From an uncultured Acidobacteriota bacterium (lineage in GTDB: Bacteria; Acidobacteriota; Polarisedimenticolia; Polarisedimenticolales; JAIQFR01), in contig CALMJU010000059.1 in NCBI GenBank assembly GCA_937864465.1, forward strand, positions 1 to 62,136: a DNA stretch of 62,136 nucleotides, read 5' to 3'. Positions 18,568 through 26,956 of this stretch are shown in pieces. Each line of letters opens with the position of its first letter. The stretch's first letter is position 1. The position numbers and the translations under genes are program-made. The notes beneath the pieces are model-generated. The model had not been told where the DNA came from, made no database searches, and saw nothing but the letters and a program-made list of their open reading frames with translations.

Positions 18568-18575
18568 CGCGGGCG

Positions 18576-18581
18576 AGTGTA
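18576..18581 (-). promoter_or_regulatory. -10 box of the HprK-like gene
   Basis: Read on the minus strand, TACACT is followed by 8 nt and then the ATG at 18567. No Shine-Dalgarno sequence fits, so a leaderless or nearly leaderless message is likely. Confidence 0.35.
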
Positions 18582-18637
18582 GCAGGGAACGCCCCTGCCG
18601 GAGCGAGGGGCCGCTTCCGCCGCGACGGAGCCGGGGC

Positions 18638-18643
18638 TAGAAT
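18638..18643 (+). promoter_or_regulatory. -10 box of the second OPT gene
   Basis: TAGAAT lies 25 nt before the GTG start at 18669, giving a short leader that contains AGGAGG at 18657-18662. It is divergent from the HprK-like promoter about 60 bp away. Confidence 0.45.
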
Positions 18644-18668
18644 CGCCGCCTCGCCCAGGAGGAACCCC

Positions 18669-20726
18669 GTGGAACCGAGCTCGAGCCAGGTCCCGGCCTC
18701 GCTCCCCGAGAACGCCTACCGGGAGCTCCGGCCGGGAGAGATCTACCGCCCCGTCGTGCCGCCGGAGAGCCGGATGCCGGAGGTCACGCTCCGGGCGATC
18801 GCGCTCGGCCTCGTCCTGACGGCCGTCTTCTCGGCGGCCGCGGCCTACATCGCCCTGAAGCTCGGCCAGGGGATCGAGTCGGCGATCCCGATCTCGATCC
18901 TCGCGATCGGGTTCTCCGCCGCGGCGGCCCGCAAGTCGACGCTCCTCGAGAACGTGATCGTCGTCGCCCTGGGCGCGACGGCCGGGATCGTCGTCGGGGG
19001 CTCCGTCTTCACGATGCCCGCCGTGTACATTCTCGGCCTCGAGACCCACTCGGGCTTCTGGCAGATCTTCCTGGTGCCGCTGTTCGGCGCCATCCTGGGG
19101 GTGCTGTTCCTGATCCCGTTCCGCCGGTACTTCGTGGCGGACATGCACGGGAAGCTGCCGTTCCCCGAGGCGACGGCGACGACCGAGATCCTCGTGACCG
19201 GCGAGCGGGGCGGCGGGCAGGCGGTCGTGCTCCTGTACTCCATGGGGATCGGGATCCTCGTCGACCTCCCCTGCCTCGTCCTGCGCACGTGGAGCGACGT
19301 GTTCACGACCGCGCTGGTCCCGCGCCTGCGCGCGCTGACGGAGAACGTGAAGGCGGTCTTCAACCTCAACACGTCGGCCGCCGTCCTCGGCCTCGGATAC
19401 ATCATCGGCCTCCGGTACTCGACGATCATCTGCGCCGGGTCCTTCCTGTCGTACTTCGTTCTGATCCCCCTGTTCGGGCGGCTCGGCGCCCTCGTCCCGG
19501 GAGGCGTCCTGTTCCCGGGATCTCCGTCCATCTCCGGAATGGACTACCAGGGGATCTTCGAGAGCTACGTCCGCTACGTCGGGATCGGCGGCATCTTCTC
19601 CGCCGGGATCCTCTCGATCCTCAAGATGTCCCCCGTGATCGTCCAGGCGATCGGGAAGGTCTCGTCGGAGATCGCGAGGCTGCGCGGGCCCGGGCGCGCC
19701 GGCGCGGAGTCCCCGCGAACCGAGCGGGACATCCCGATGGCGCGCGTGCTGGCCGCCGGGATCGTCCTCACGCTCGCGATCGGCCTCTACTTCCGGTTCG
19801 TCGCGCTGGCCGGCGTTCCGCGCCCGACGTCGACCGCCGCCGCAGCCCTCGGCCTCACGCTCCTGATCTCGTTCCTCTTCGCCGCCGTGTCGGCGTGGGC
19901 GGTCGCGCTGATCAGCATCACCCCGATCTCCGGCATGACGCTCACGACCTTGATCGTCGCCGCGATCCTCCTGGCCCAGCTCGGCCTCTCGGGGGCGCGG
20001 GGCATGCTCGCGGTCCTCCTGATCGGCGGCGTGGTCTGCACGGCCCTGTCGATGACCGGATCGATGGTCACGCTCCTCAAGGTCGGCTACTGGCTCGGGG
20101 CGACCCCCCGCAGGATCCAGCTCGCCCTCGCCGGAGGGGCGATCCTCGCGTCGATGACCGTGACCGCCGTGATCCTGCTCTTCGCGCGGACCTACGGCTA
20201 CGTCCGGGACGCGGCCCACCCGAACGCGGTCATGGCGCCGCAGGCGAACGCGATGGCGGCCGTGATCCGCTCCGTCATGGAGTCGGGGCAGGCCCCCTGG
20301 TTCCTGTACGGTCTCGGCGCGGTCATCGCCGTGGTCGTGATGATGCTCGAGATCTCCCCGCTCGCGTTCGCCCTGGGGATGTACCTCCCGATCGAGCTGA
20401 ACACGCCCCTCCTCGCGGGAGCGCTCGTCGGATGGCTCGTCAAGCGACCCTCCGGGAACGCGGCCCTCGACCGCGCGCGGGGCAACCGCGGGACCCTGAT
20501 CGCCTCGGGCCTGATCGCCGGGGGGGCGCTGGCGGGCGTCTTCGACGCGACGCTCCGCTGGTTCGGCTTCGGCTGGGTCGAGGGCCTGGCGGGAGCGCTC
20601 GACTACGGCGCGTCCGCCAAGAACTGGGCCGGGCTCGCCGTGTTCCTGCTCCTCGGAGCCTATCTCTACTGGGACGCGCGGCGGGCCGGGGCCGAGGAGG
20701 GGGCGGGCCCGGAGATCTCCCTGTGA
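18669..20726 (+). CDS. OPT-family oligopeptide transporter (copy 2)
   Basis: This 685-residue polytopic transporter is a paralogue of the one at 2308. Shared segments include SLPENAYRELRPGEIYRPVVP at the N terminus, FPEATATTEILVTGE, LGLGYIIGLRYSTIICAGSF, PISGMTLTTLIVAAILL and LAFALGMYLPIELNTPLL. The start is GTG with a strong AGGAGG site. Proton-coupled peptide uptake is the known family role. Two divergent copies within 17 kb suggest an old duplication with substrate specialisation; the loop before residue 350 and the C-terminal tail differ most. Confidence 0.92.
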   Translation: MEPSSSQVPASLPENAYRELRPGEIYRPVVPPESRMPEVTLRAIALGLVLTAVFSAAAAYIALKLGQGIESAIPISILAIGFSAAAARKSTLLENVIVVALGATAGIVVGGSVFTMPAVYILGLETHSGFWQIFLVPLFGAILGVLFLIPFRRYFVADMHGKLPFPEATATTEILVTGERGGGQAVVLLYSMGIGILVDLPCLVLRTWSDVFTTALVPRLRALTENVKAVFNLNTSAAVLGLGYIIGLRYSTIICAGSFLSYFVLIPLFGRLGALVPGGVLFPGSPSISGMDYQGIFESYVRYVGIGGIFSAGILSILKMSPVIVQAIGKVSSEIARLRGPGRAGAESPRTERDIPMARVLAAGIVLTLAIGLYFRFVALAGVPRPTSTAAAALGLTLLISFLFAAVSAWAVALISITPISGMTLTTLIVAAILLAQLGLSGARGMLAVLLIGGVVCTALSMTGSMVTLLKVGYWLGATPRRIQLALAGGAILASMTVTAVILLFARTYGYVRDAAHPNAVMAPQANAMAAVIRSVMESGQAPWFLYGLGAVIAVVVMMLEISPLAFALGMYLPIELNTPLLAGALVGWLVKRPSGNAALDRARGNRGTLIASGLIAGGALAGVFDATLRWFGFGWVEGLAGALDYGASAKNWAGLAVFLLLGAYLYWDARRAGAEEGAGPEISL

Positions 20727-20760
20727 CCCGCCGCCCGCCGGGGAGAGCCGCGCGATCTGC

Positions 20761-20766
20761 TACGAT
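20761..20766 (+). promoter_or_regulatory. -10 box of murB, probably leaderless
   Basis: TACGAT ends exactly 6 nt before the GTG start of murB, the same spacing as at ggt and the heptosyltransferase gene. No ribosome-binding site is visible upstream of the GTG. Confidence 0.45.
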
Positions 20767-20772
20767 CGCCCC

Positions 20773-21675
20773 GTGACGGCCGATCTGGCGAACGAGCTCC
20801 GGAACGCCGGGTTCCGCGGCGAGATCCTCCGCGAGGAGCCCCTCGCCGGCCACACGACCTGGCGCATCGGCGGCCCCGCGGAGGCGCTCGCGACGCCCGT
20901 GGATCGCGAGGACCTCGCGCTCGCCGTCCGCTTCGCGGCCGAGGGCGGGCGCCCCTGGCGCGTGCTCGGGAACGGGTCCAACCTCCTCGTGCGCGACGGC
21001 GGGGTGCGCGGGATCGTCGTGCGGCCGAGAAGGGCGCTGGCGGAGGTGCGCGTCGACCGGTGCCGGATCGAGGCCGGAGCGGGCGCCGCCCTGCCGGCGG
21101 TCGCGAGCCTGGCCGCGGAGCGAGGGCTCGCGGGGCTCGAGTTCGCCGCGGGGATTCCGGGGACGATCGGCGGAGCGGTGGTCACGAACGCCGGCTGGCA
21201 CGAGCACGAGATCGCCGCCGTCGTCGAGTCGGTCGAGTTCCTGGAGCCCGGGGGCTCCGTGCGGCGGATCCCTTCCGGCGAGTGCGGCTTCGGCTACCGG
21301 CGGAGCGCGCTCCGCGGCCTCCCGGGGATCGTCCTGGGCGCAGCCCTCGTCCTGCGCCAGGACGACCCGGCCGCCGTCCGGGAGCGGCTCGGCGCCTTCG
21401 CGGCCTCGAGGCGCGGGAGCCAGCCCACGGACTTCCCTTCCTGCGGCTCGGTCTTCCGGAACCCGCCGGGAGACTTCGCCGGCCGTCTCATCGACCGCGC
21501 CGGCCTCAAGGGGCTCCGGGTCGGGGACATCGAGGTGTCCCGCCGCCACGCCAACTTCCTGGTGAACCTCGGCCGGGGATCCGCCCGCGACGTCCTCGCC
21601 CTCGTCGAGATCGTCGAGCGGGAGGTGCGCGATCGCTTCGGCGTGGAGCTGGTGCGCGAGTTCGAGCTCTGGTAG
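20773..21675 (+). CDS. murB: UDP-N-acetylenolpyruvoylglucosamine reductase
   Basis: This 300-residue FAD enzyme reduces UDP-GlcNAc-enolpyruvate to UDP-MurNAc in cytoplasmic peptidoglycan synthesis. FAD-binding motifs are the N-terminal TTWRIGGPAEAL and VLGNGSNLLVRDGGVRGIVV, then GLEFAAGIPGTIGGAVVTNAG. Active-site elements are YRRSALR and SCGSVFRNP, where the Ser acts as proton donor, and GLRVGDIEVSRRHANFLVN. The compact length indicates the type II (short) form. The start is GTG. It is not next to other mur genes, which usually form a cluster. Confidence 0.95.
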   Translation: MTADLANELRNAGFRGEILREEPLAGHTTWRIGGPAEALATPVDREDLALAVRFAAEGGRPWRVLGNGSNLLVRDGGVRGIVVRPRRALAEVRVDRCRIEAGAGAALPAVASLAAERGLAGLEFAAGIPGTIGGAVVTNAGWHEHEIAAVVESVEFLEPGGSVRRIPSGECGFGYRRSALRGLPGIVLGAALVLRQDDPAAVRERLGAFAASRRGSQPTDFPSCGSVFRNPPGDFAGRLIDRAGLKGLRVGDIEVSRRHANFLVNLGRGSARDVLALVEIVEREVRDRFGVELVREFELW

Positions 21676-21888
21676 CGGGGCGCCGGCCCGAGCCCCGCGG
21701 GAAGGGAGGGGGACGGGTTGAAGCTCGACGCGGAGGAACTCCGGGAGCGGGCCGAGGCCCCGCGGCGGGCCCGGATCCCTGACGTCTCCGCAACCTGCCG
21801 GCTCCGCGGACGTATCTCGCCATGCGGCGGGGCGCGGCGGCCCGCGGGTCGAGTCCCGGCGGCGCGCGCGGCGCGCGGGAGGTACCCG

Positions 21889-22530
21889 TTGTCGACCGGC
21901 GCGGACGAGATCGTCTCTTGCCCCGTGTGCGGACGCCTCGCGCGGGTGCCGCGGCCGCTCGCGGCGGGCGGGGGCGAGATCCGGCAATGGTCCGACGCGA
22001 AGACGGAGCCCCTCCCCGCGCCGAGCCCGCCTCCGATCACCCGATGCCCGTCGTGCACGGAGTTCTACTGGCTCGCGGACGCCGGGCCGGTGAACCGCCC
22101 TTCGGAGGAGAACGGAGGCGTCCTCGAGGAAGAGCGGGAGGAGCCCGCGGTCCGGGAGCTCGGCGAGCGCGAGTACTACGAAGCGATCGAGGAGGGGCTG
22201 GGTAGCGATCCGGAGAGGGAGCACGCGCTCCGGCTCCTCGCCTGGTGGCGCTCGAACGACCGCTGGCGCGGCCGGGAGCCCGCGGGAGCGAAGCTGCGGC
22301 CCGCCGATTACGACGAGAACCTGCTCCACCTCGTCCGCATCCTCGAGGCCGGGGGGGACGACGATCGCCTGCTGCGCGCGGAGGCGCTCCGCGAGCTCGG
22401 CCGCCACGAGGAGGCCCTCGAGGCGCTCCCGGAGCCCGCCCCGGAAGGGCTCGAGCCGGTCGCGCGGGCGATCCGAACCCTCGCCGAGGCCCGCGACCCG
22501 TACGTGCGCGAGATCCCGCCCCCGCGGTGA
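21889..22530 (+). CDS. Zinc-ribbon protein of unknown function
   Basis: This is a protein of about 213 residues with two CxxC knuckles, CPVCGRL near residue 11 and CPSCTEFYWL near residue 51, forming a probable zinc ribbon. An acidic, helical C-terminal part carries REYYEAIEEGLG and alanine/leucine-rich helices. I do not recognise a named family. The start is uncertain: TTG at 21889 has GGGAGGT five bases upstream and begins just before the zinc ribbon. An earlier TTG at 21718 also has a purine-rich site but would add an unnatural arginine-rich stretch. It follows murB by about 210 bp. Confidence 0.65.
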   Translation: MSTGADEIVSCPVCGRLARVPRPLAAGGGEIRQWSDAKTEPLPAPSPPPITRCPSCTEFYWLADAGPVNRPSEENGGVLEEEREEPAVRELGEREYYEAIEEGLGSDPEREHALRLLAWWRSNDRWRGREPAGAKLRPADYDENLLHLVRILEAGGDDDRLLRAEALRELGRHEEALEALPEPAPEGLEPVARAIRTLAEARDPYVREIPPPR

Positions 22531-22555
22531 GTCCGTCGAGTCGCGGGCGTCGCGG

Positions 22556-25159
22556 TCAGCGGCCCCGGCCGGCCGGCTCGTCGCCGATCAGCGAGCGGAC
22601 CTTCTCGAGGAACGACGCCTGCCGGTCCGGGTCGAAGTCCACGCGGTCGGCCTCGTCCACGAGGAGCCCCTCGAAGAGCGCGCGCTTCGCCTCGATGACG
22701 CCGCGGACCCGCTCCTCGATCGCCCCCCGCGTCACGAAGTGGAGCACCTGCACGCTGCGGCTCTGGCCGAGCCGGTGCACCCGTCCGATCCGCTGCTCCA
22801 GCACGGCGGGATTCCAGGGGACCTCCAGGTGGACGACGATCGACGCGGCGTCCTGGAGGTTCAGGCCGAGCCCGCCGGCGTCCGTCGAGAAGAGCACGCG
22901 GAGATCCTGCTCGGACCGGAAGGCGCCGAGGATCCTCTCCCGCGATCCGGAGTCGAGCCCCCCGTGGAAGATCTCCGCGCGCTCGCCGCGTCGCCCGAGG
23001 AGATCCCCCGCCACGAAGTGGGCCAGCCGGAGCATCCGCTCCCACTGGCTGAACACGACGACCTTCGAGCCGGACTGCTCCAGGAGGTCCTCGAGCACGC
23101 GCGCGAACTCCTCGAGCTTCGGGGATTGGATCGCCTTCAGGTCCTCCTTCGTCGCGGCCCTCTCCTCCCCCAGCCTTCTCGACGTGCGGTCCCACGCGTA
23201 CTGGCCGAGCGAGTTGCAGAGGATCCGCATCCCGGTCAGCGCCTGGAGGAGAACCCTCACCTCCGACGCCTTGAGCGGCCGGTTCTTCGCGAGGAGCGCC
23301 GCGACCCTGGCCGCCTCCCGCCGGTACGGCCGCCACTGCGCCGGCGTCATCTCGGTCCAGAAGGTGTTGTCGATCCGGGGCGGGAGCTGGTCGAGCACCT
23401 CGCGCCGCTCGCGCCGCACGAAGAAGCCGGCGAGCCGCGCGCGCAGGAGGTCGAGCCCCTCGTAGGCGAGCACGCGCCCCGTGGGGTCCGCGACGACGTG
23501 GAGCGGCAGGAGCCGCCATCGGGGGCCGAGCGCGCGCGGGTGGAGGAACTCGACGAGGGAGTGCAGCTCGGCGAGACGGTTCTCAAGCGGGGTCCCGGTG
23601 AGGATGAACGCGTGCTCGCTCTCGAGCCGCTTGACCGCCTTGGCCGTCTTCGTCTCCCAGTTCTTGATCCGCTGGGCCTCGTCGAGGATGACGAGATCCG
23701 GCGCCGCGGCCCGGATCGCGTCGAGATCCCGGAGCACCAGCTCGTAGTTCAGGACGAGGAACCCCTCGCGCCAGCCCCGGTAGGTCTCGACCCGCTCGGC
23801 CCGATCCCCGTCGAGGAGGAGCGCGGACTCGCCGCACGTCCGCGCGATCTCCGCCTTCCACTGGTGCTTGAGCGAGGCCGGGCAAACGACGAGGGCGCGT
23901 GCGGCCCCCGCCGTGCGCCGCAGCAGGAGCGCCGCCGCGACGGCCTGCACCGTCTTCCCGAGCCCCATGTCGTCGGCCAGGAACGCGCGGCCGCGCCGGG
24001 CGAGGAACTCGACGCCGTCCTCCTGGTAGGCGTGCAGCCGCATCCCGAGCTCCGGGACCACGGCCTCCCACGCCTCGCCTCCCCTCGCGGCGGCCGCGAG
24101 CCGGCCCGCGCGGGCGCGGGCCTCCTCGGCATCCCGGATCCGCTTCGCCACGGCCGGGTCGAGGTCGAAGACGAGGCCGCGGTCCGAGGCGAACGCGCGC
24201 GCCGTCTCCACGGCGGCGCGGGCGTCTTCCGGGCCGTCCCCCGGGTCCGGGCCGAGCCGGAGCCAGCCGTCCGGATCGAACGCCCGGGCGATCTCGCCGC
24301 CGGCCTCCGCTCCGACGAGGTCGATCCGGACCTCGCGGAGGGGATCGGGAGCCCCGAGGGGCCACTCGCGCGGCTTCCACCAGACGGAAGCGACCCTATG
24401 CGGGAGCCGCTTGCGCTTCCGCGAGAACCACCCCCGCACCCGCTCGATGTGCTTGCACAGCGTCAGCTCGCTCTTCGCGAAGTCGAGGCAGGTGCACGAC
24501 GGCAGGTCCGCCTTGGCGCCCCGCAGGACTACCGTGTACGGCGCCCCGGCCTCCCGCCCCTGGACGAGGAAGCGCGGCGGCCCCCCCTTGCCGGACACCC
24601 TTCGGATCGCGGCGCGCTCACGCCGCGCCCTCTTCTTCCTCGCGGCGATCTCCTCGGCTCGGGCCTCGGCGATCCGATCGTCGCGGGACGGGGCCCAGTC
24701 CCCGCCGCCCGGGAGGAGCGTCCCCTCCGGGAGCGGGGCCGGGGTGACGATCCTCCCGCGTCCCCGAGCCGTCCGGCCCCCACGCCTCGCCCCCCGCTTC
24801 CCCGCCGCGACGATCGGCGGGGCGAAGCGCGGGAACCGCAGCGCCTCGATGGCCGCCACCGCGTGCTTGCACACGGGGCCCCAGTCGAAGGGACACGTGC
24901 ACCGGCTCGCGAGCAGGCCCTGAACGACCTCGACCTCGACGCGGTACGGGGCGGGGCCCGCGTCGCGCACCCGCGCCTCGAGGTGCCGGCCGTCCGCGCC
25001 GAGCCTGAGGGACTGCACGCGTCCGAGGAGCGCGGTCTCGCGCCCTCCGCGCGCCACGCGCTCTCCCGCCCAGCGCTCGAGGTCGGTCGACAGCAGCGCG
25101 GGATCGGCCCCTTCGGGAGGGGCGAGGCGGCGCGGGCGCTGGATCCTCCTCCGGACCAA
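22556..25159 (-). CDS. SNF2-family helicase with two SWIM zinc fingers
   Basis: This 867-residue ATP-dependent DNA translocase has two SWIM-type fingers before the motor: C87-T-C89...C97-K-H99 and C222-T-C224...C235-K-H237. The SNF2 core follows, with Walker A in DDMGLGKTVQAVA, the DEAQ box in LVILDEAQRIKNW, and the C-terminal lobe ending in GLNLQDA and QRIGRVHRLGQ. Bacterial SNF2 proteins of this HepA/RapA-like type act on DNA- or RNA-polymerase-bound complexes; the exact task is unknown. The start is inferred as TTG at 25159 with GGAGAGG upstream, since no ATG lies before the first finger and the divergent kdsA gene limits extension. Confidence 0.88.
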   Translation of the reverse strand: MVRRRIQRPRRLAPPEGADPALLSTDLERWAGERVARGGRETALLGRVQSLRLGADGRHLEARVRDAGPAPYRVEVEVVQGLLASRCTCPFDWGPVCKHAVAAIEALRFPRFAPPIVAAGKRGARRGGRTARGRGRIVTPAPLPEGTLLPGGGDWAPSRDDRIAEARAEEIAARKKRARRERAAIRRVSGKGGPPRFLVQGREAGAPYTVVLRGAKADLPSCTCLDFAKSELTLCKHIERVRGWFSRKRKRLPHRVASVWWKPREWPLGAPDPLREVRIDLVGAEAGGEIARAFDPDGWLRLGPDPGDGPEDARAAVETARAFASDRGLVFDLDPAVAKRIRDAEEARARAGRLAAAARGGEAWEAVVPELGMRLHAYQEDGVEFLARRGRAFLADDMGLGKTVQAVAAALLLRRTAGAARALVVCPASLKHQWKAEIARTCGESALLLDGDRAERVETYRGWREGFLVLNYELVLRDLDAIRAAAPDLVILDEAQRIKNWETKTAKAVKRLESEHAFILTGTPLENRLAELHSLVEFLHPRALGPRWRLLPLHVVADPTGRVLAYEGLDLLRARLAGFFVRRERREVLDQLPPRIDNTFWTEMTPAQWRPYRREAARVAALLAKNRPLKASEVRVLLQALTGMRILCNSLGQYAWDRTSRRLGEERAATKEDLKAIQSPKLEEFARVLEDLLEQSGSKVVVFSQWERMLRLAHFVAGDLLGRRGERAEIFHGGLDSGSRERILGAFRSEQDLRVLFSTDAGGLGLNLQDAASIVVHLEVPWNPAVLEQRIGRVHRLGQSRSVQVLHFVTRGAIEERVRGVIEAKRALFEGLLVDEADRVDFDPDRQASFLEKVRSLIGDEPAGRGR

Positions 25160-25276
25160 GGGCCTCTCCCGTGCGGAGCCGACGGTCCTCGCCGGGAATC
25201 CGCGAACCGAATCCGATAGTTTGCCCCAACCGGAGCCTTTCGCGCAAACGACGTGTCCGGCGCCCTCCCCCTCCTG

Positions 25277-25282
25277 TATGCT
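25277..25282 (+). promoter_or_regulatory. -10 box of kdsA
   Basis: TATGCT lies 21 nt before the kdsA ATG, giving a short leader with GGAGGAG at 25291-25297. Confidence 0.4.
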
Positions 25283-25303
25283 GGGCGATCGGAGGAGCGG
25301 GCC

Positions 25304-26143
25304 ATGGAGCAGGTGCGGGTCGGGGACGACGTTTCCATCGGCCACGGGCGCCCCCTGGCGCTGATCGCGGGACCGTGCGTGCTCGAGGACGTCGAGCTCG
25401 CGCTGCGGATCGCCGAGACCCTCAGGAGGGAGACGGCGAAGCGCGGGTTCCAGTACGTCTTCAAGTCCTCGTACGAGAAGGACAACCGGGGCAAGCCGAC
25501 CGGCTACGGCGGTCCAGGGCTCGAGAAAGGGCTCGAGCACCTGGCGCGCGTGAGGCGGGAGATCGGCGTGCCGGTGCTGTCGGATGTCCACCGCGAGACC
25601 GACGTCGACGCGGCCGCGGAGGTCCTCGACGTCCTCCAGATTCCCGCGTACCTCTGCCAGCAGACCAGCCTCGTGCTCAAGGTGGGGGCCGCGCGGAAGG
25701 CGGTGAACGTCAAGAAGGGACAGTTCCTCGCGCCCGAGGACATGAAGAGCGCGGTCGAGAAGCTCCGCCACGTGGGGAACGACCGCGTCCTGCTCACGGA
25801 TCGCGGAACCTGCTTCGGTTACCATCGCCTCGTGTTCGACGTCAGGAGCGTCCAGATCATGAAGCGGCTCGGCTGCCCGGTCGTGGTGGACCCGACGCAC
25901 ATCGTCCGGATCTACGGCCGGCCCTCGAGCGACCCGTCGGGCGGGGAGCCCGAGTACGTCCACACGATCGCGCGCGCGGGCGTCGCGGCGGGGGCGAGCG
26001 CCCTCTTCATCGAGACGCACCCGGAGCCCCTCGCGGCCGCCTGCGACGCCGCGAGCATGATCCGCCTGGGCGACCAGCTCCCGCTGCTGCTCGATCAGGT
26101 GCGCCCCCTCGCGGAAGCGGTGCGGGAGCAGGGGCTCGCCTAG
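25304..26143 (+). CDS. kdsA: 3-deoxy-8-phosphooctulonate (Kdo-8-P) synthase
   Basis: This 279-residue cytosolic enzyme condenses arabinose 5-phosphate with phosphoenolpyruvate to give Kdo 8-phosphate, the committed step to lipopolysaccharide Kdo. Motifs include LIAGPCVLED near residue 18, FKSSYEKDNRG, VLSDVHRETD, QIPAYLCQQTSL and VVVDPTHIVR. The Cys of AGPC marks the metal-dependent class, since the metal-free enteric type has Asn there. The start at 25304 follows a perfect GGAGGAG. The other kds genes lie 6-10 kb downstream. Confidence 0.95.
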   Translation: MEQVRVGDDVSIGHGRPLALIAGPCVLEDVELALRIAETLRRETAKRGFQYVFKSSYEKDNRGKPTGYGGPGLEKGLEHLARVRREIGVPVLSDVHRETDVDAAAEVLDVLQIPAYLCQQTSLVLKVGAARKAVNVKKGQFLAPEDMKSAVEKLRHVGNDRVLLTDRGTCFGYHRLVFDVRSVQIMKRLGCPVVVDPTHIVRIYGRPSSDPSGGEPEYVHTIARAGVAAGASALFIETHPEPLAAACDAASMIRLGDQLPLLLDQVRPLAEAVREQGLA

Positions 26144-26161
26144 GCGCGGCCCCTCCCTCCG

Positions 26162-26863
26162 TCACGGGGGGTACAGCGATCCCGACGTGGCGGCGAGTTT
26201 CCCCGGAGGGGCGAGGTGCCGCTCGATCGCCCCCCGCGCGAAGGCGACGTCGGCCTCGAGGCGGGACCGGTCGAACCGCGCCGGGGCGAAGATCACCAGG
26301 AAGAGCGATCGCGTCGCCGGCGTGACCGAGGTCCGGAGCGAGTCGGAGGACGGGTTTCCGAACGGTCCCTCCTCGTCGGCGACGGTGGGACGCCCCTCGA
26401 GGTGGATGTCCTCCTTCCGGATGCCGCGGAAGGACTCGCCCGGCCGGCCGCGGCGCAGCTCGACGGGGCCGCGGATCGCCTCCCTGTCGTAGAGGCCGAT
26501 CGGGAGGAGGAACCGGAGCGAGCAGAGGTTGCACACGTCCACGGCGTTCAGGACGCGGGGGAGCGGCTTCCCGAGGAGCACGCGGCGGAGGAGCGCCTCG
26601 GACGAGGGCCTCGTGCGCGTGGGATCGATGCCGAAGGCGCGGTACAGGTCCCGGCCCGGCGCGAGGCCTTCGATCTCCGAGGGGGAGCGCCCCGCGTGTC
26701 GCTCGACGAGCTCGGCGGCGAGCGCCGCCATCTCGCCGTCGAGGGCCGGACCCGCCTCGCCGACGGAGACGGGCTCCCCTCGGACGAGCCCGAGCCGGAT
26801 GGTCGCGGCGATCTCCGGCGCGACGCGGAAGTCGACGGGACTCGGATCGCTCGACCCGGCCAT
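26162..26863 (-). CDS. Stand-alone B3/B4 (tRNA-editing-like) domain protein
   Basis: This 233-residue protein resembles the B3/B4 domain of phenylalanyl-tRNA synthetase beta subunits as found in stand-alone form. Diagnostic segments are RVLNAVDVCNLCSLRFLLPIGLYD near residue 120, then GESFRGIRKEDIHLEGRPTVADEEGPFGNPSSDSLRTSV. B3/B4 domains in synthetases edit mischarged tRNA; stand-alone copies have unproven roles. The ATG at 26863 is divergent from the DUF6178 gene, and the stop is 18 bp from that of kdsA. Confidence 0.82.
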   Translation of the reverse strand: MAGSSDPSPVDFRVAPEIAATIRLGLVRGEPVSVGEAGPALDGEMAALAAELVERHAGRSPSEIEGLAPGRDLYRAFGIDPTRTRPSSEALLRRVLLGKPLPRVLNAVDVCNLCSLRFLLPIGLYDREAIRGPVELRRGRPGESFRGIRKEDIHLEGRPTVADEEGPFGNPSSDSLRTSVTPATRSLFLVIFAPARFDRSRLEADVAFARGAIERHLAPPGKLAATSGSLYPP

Positions 26864-26909
26864 GCGGCTCTCCGGCTCGCCGGCCCCGGAGGGCCGCGGC
26901 CGCGCGCAA

Positions 26910-26915
26910 TATAAT
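26910..26915 (+). promoter_or_regulatory. -10 box of the DUF6178 gene
   Basis: TATAAT, a perfect -10 consensus, lies 41 nt before the ATG at 26957 in the divergent gap with the B3/B4 gene. Confidence 0.5.
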
Positions 26916-26956
26916 CCAGGAGCGGACGGGACCGACGCGGGACCGTGGAAGGGACG

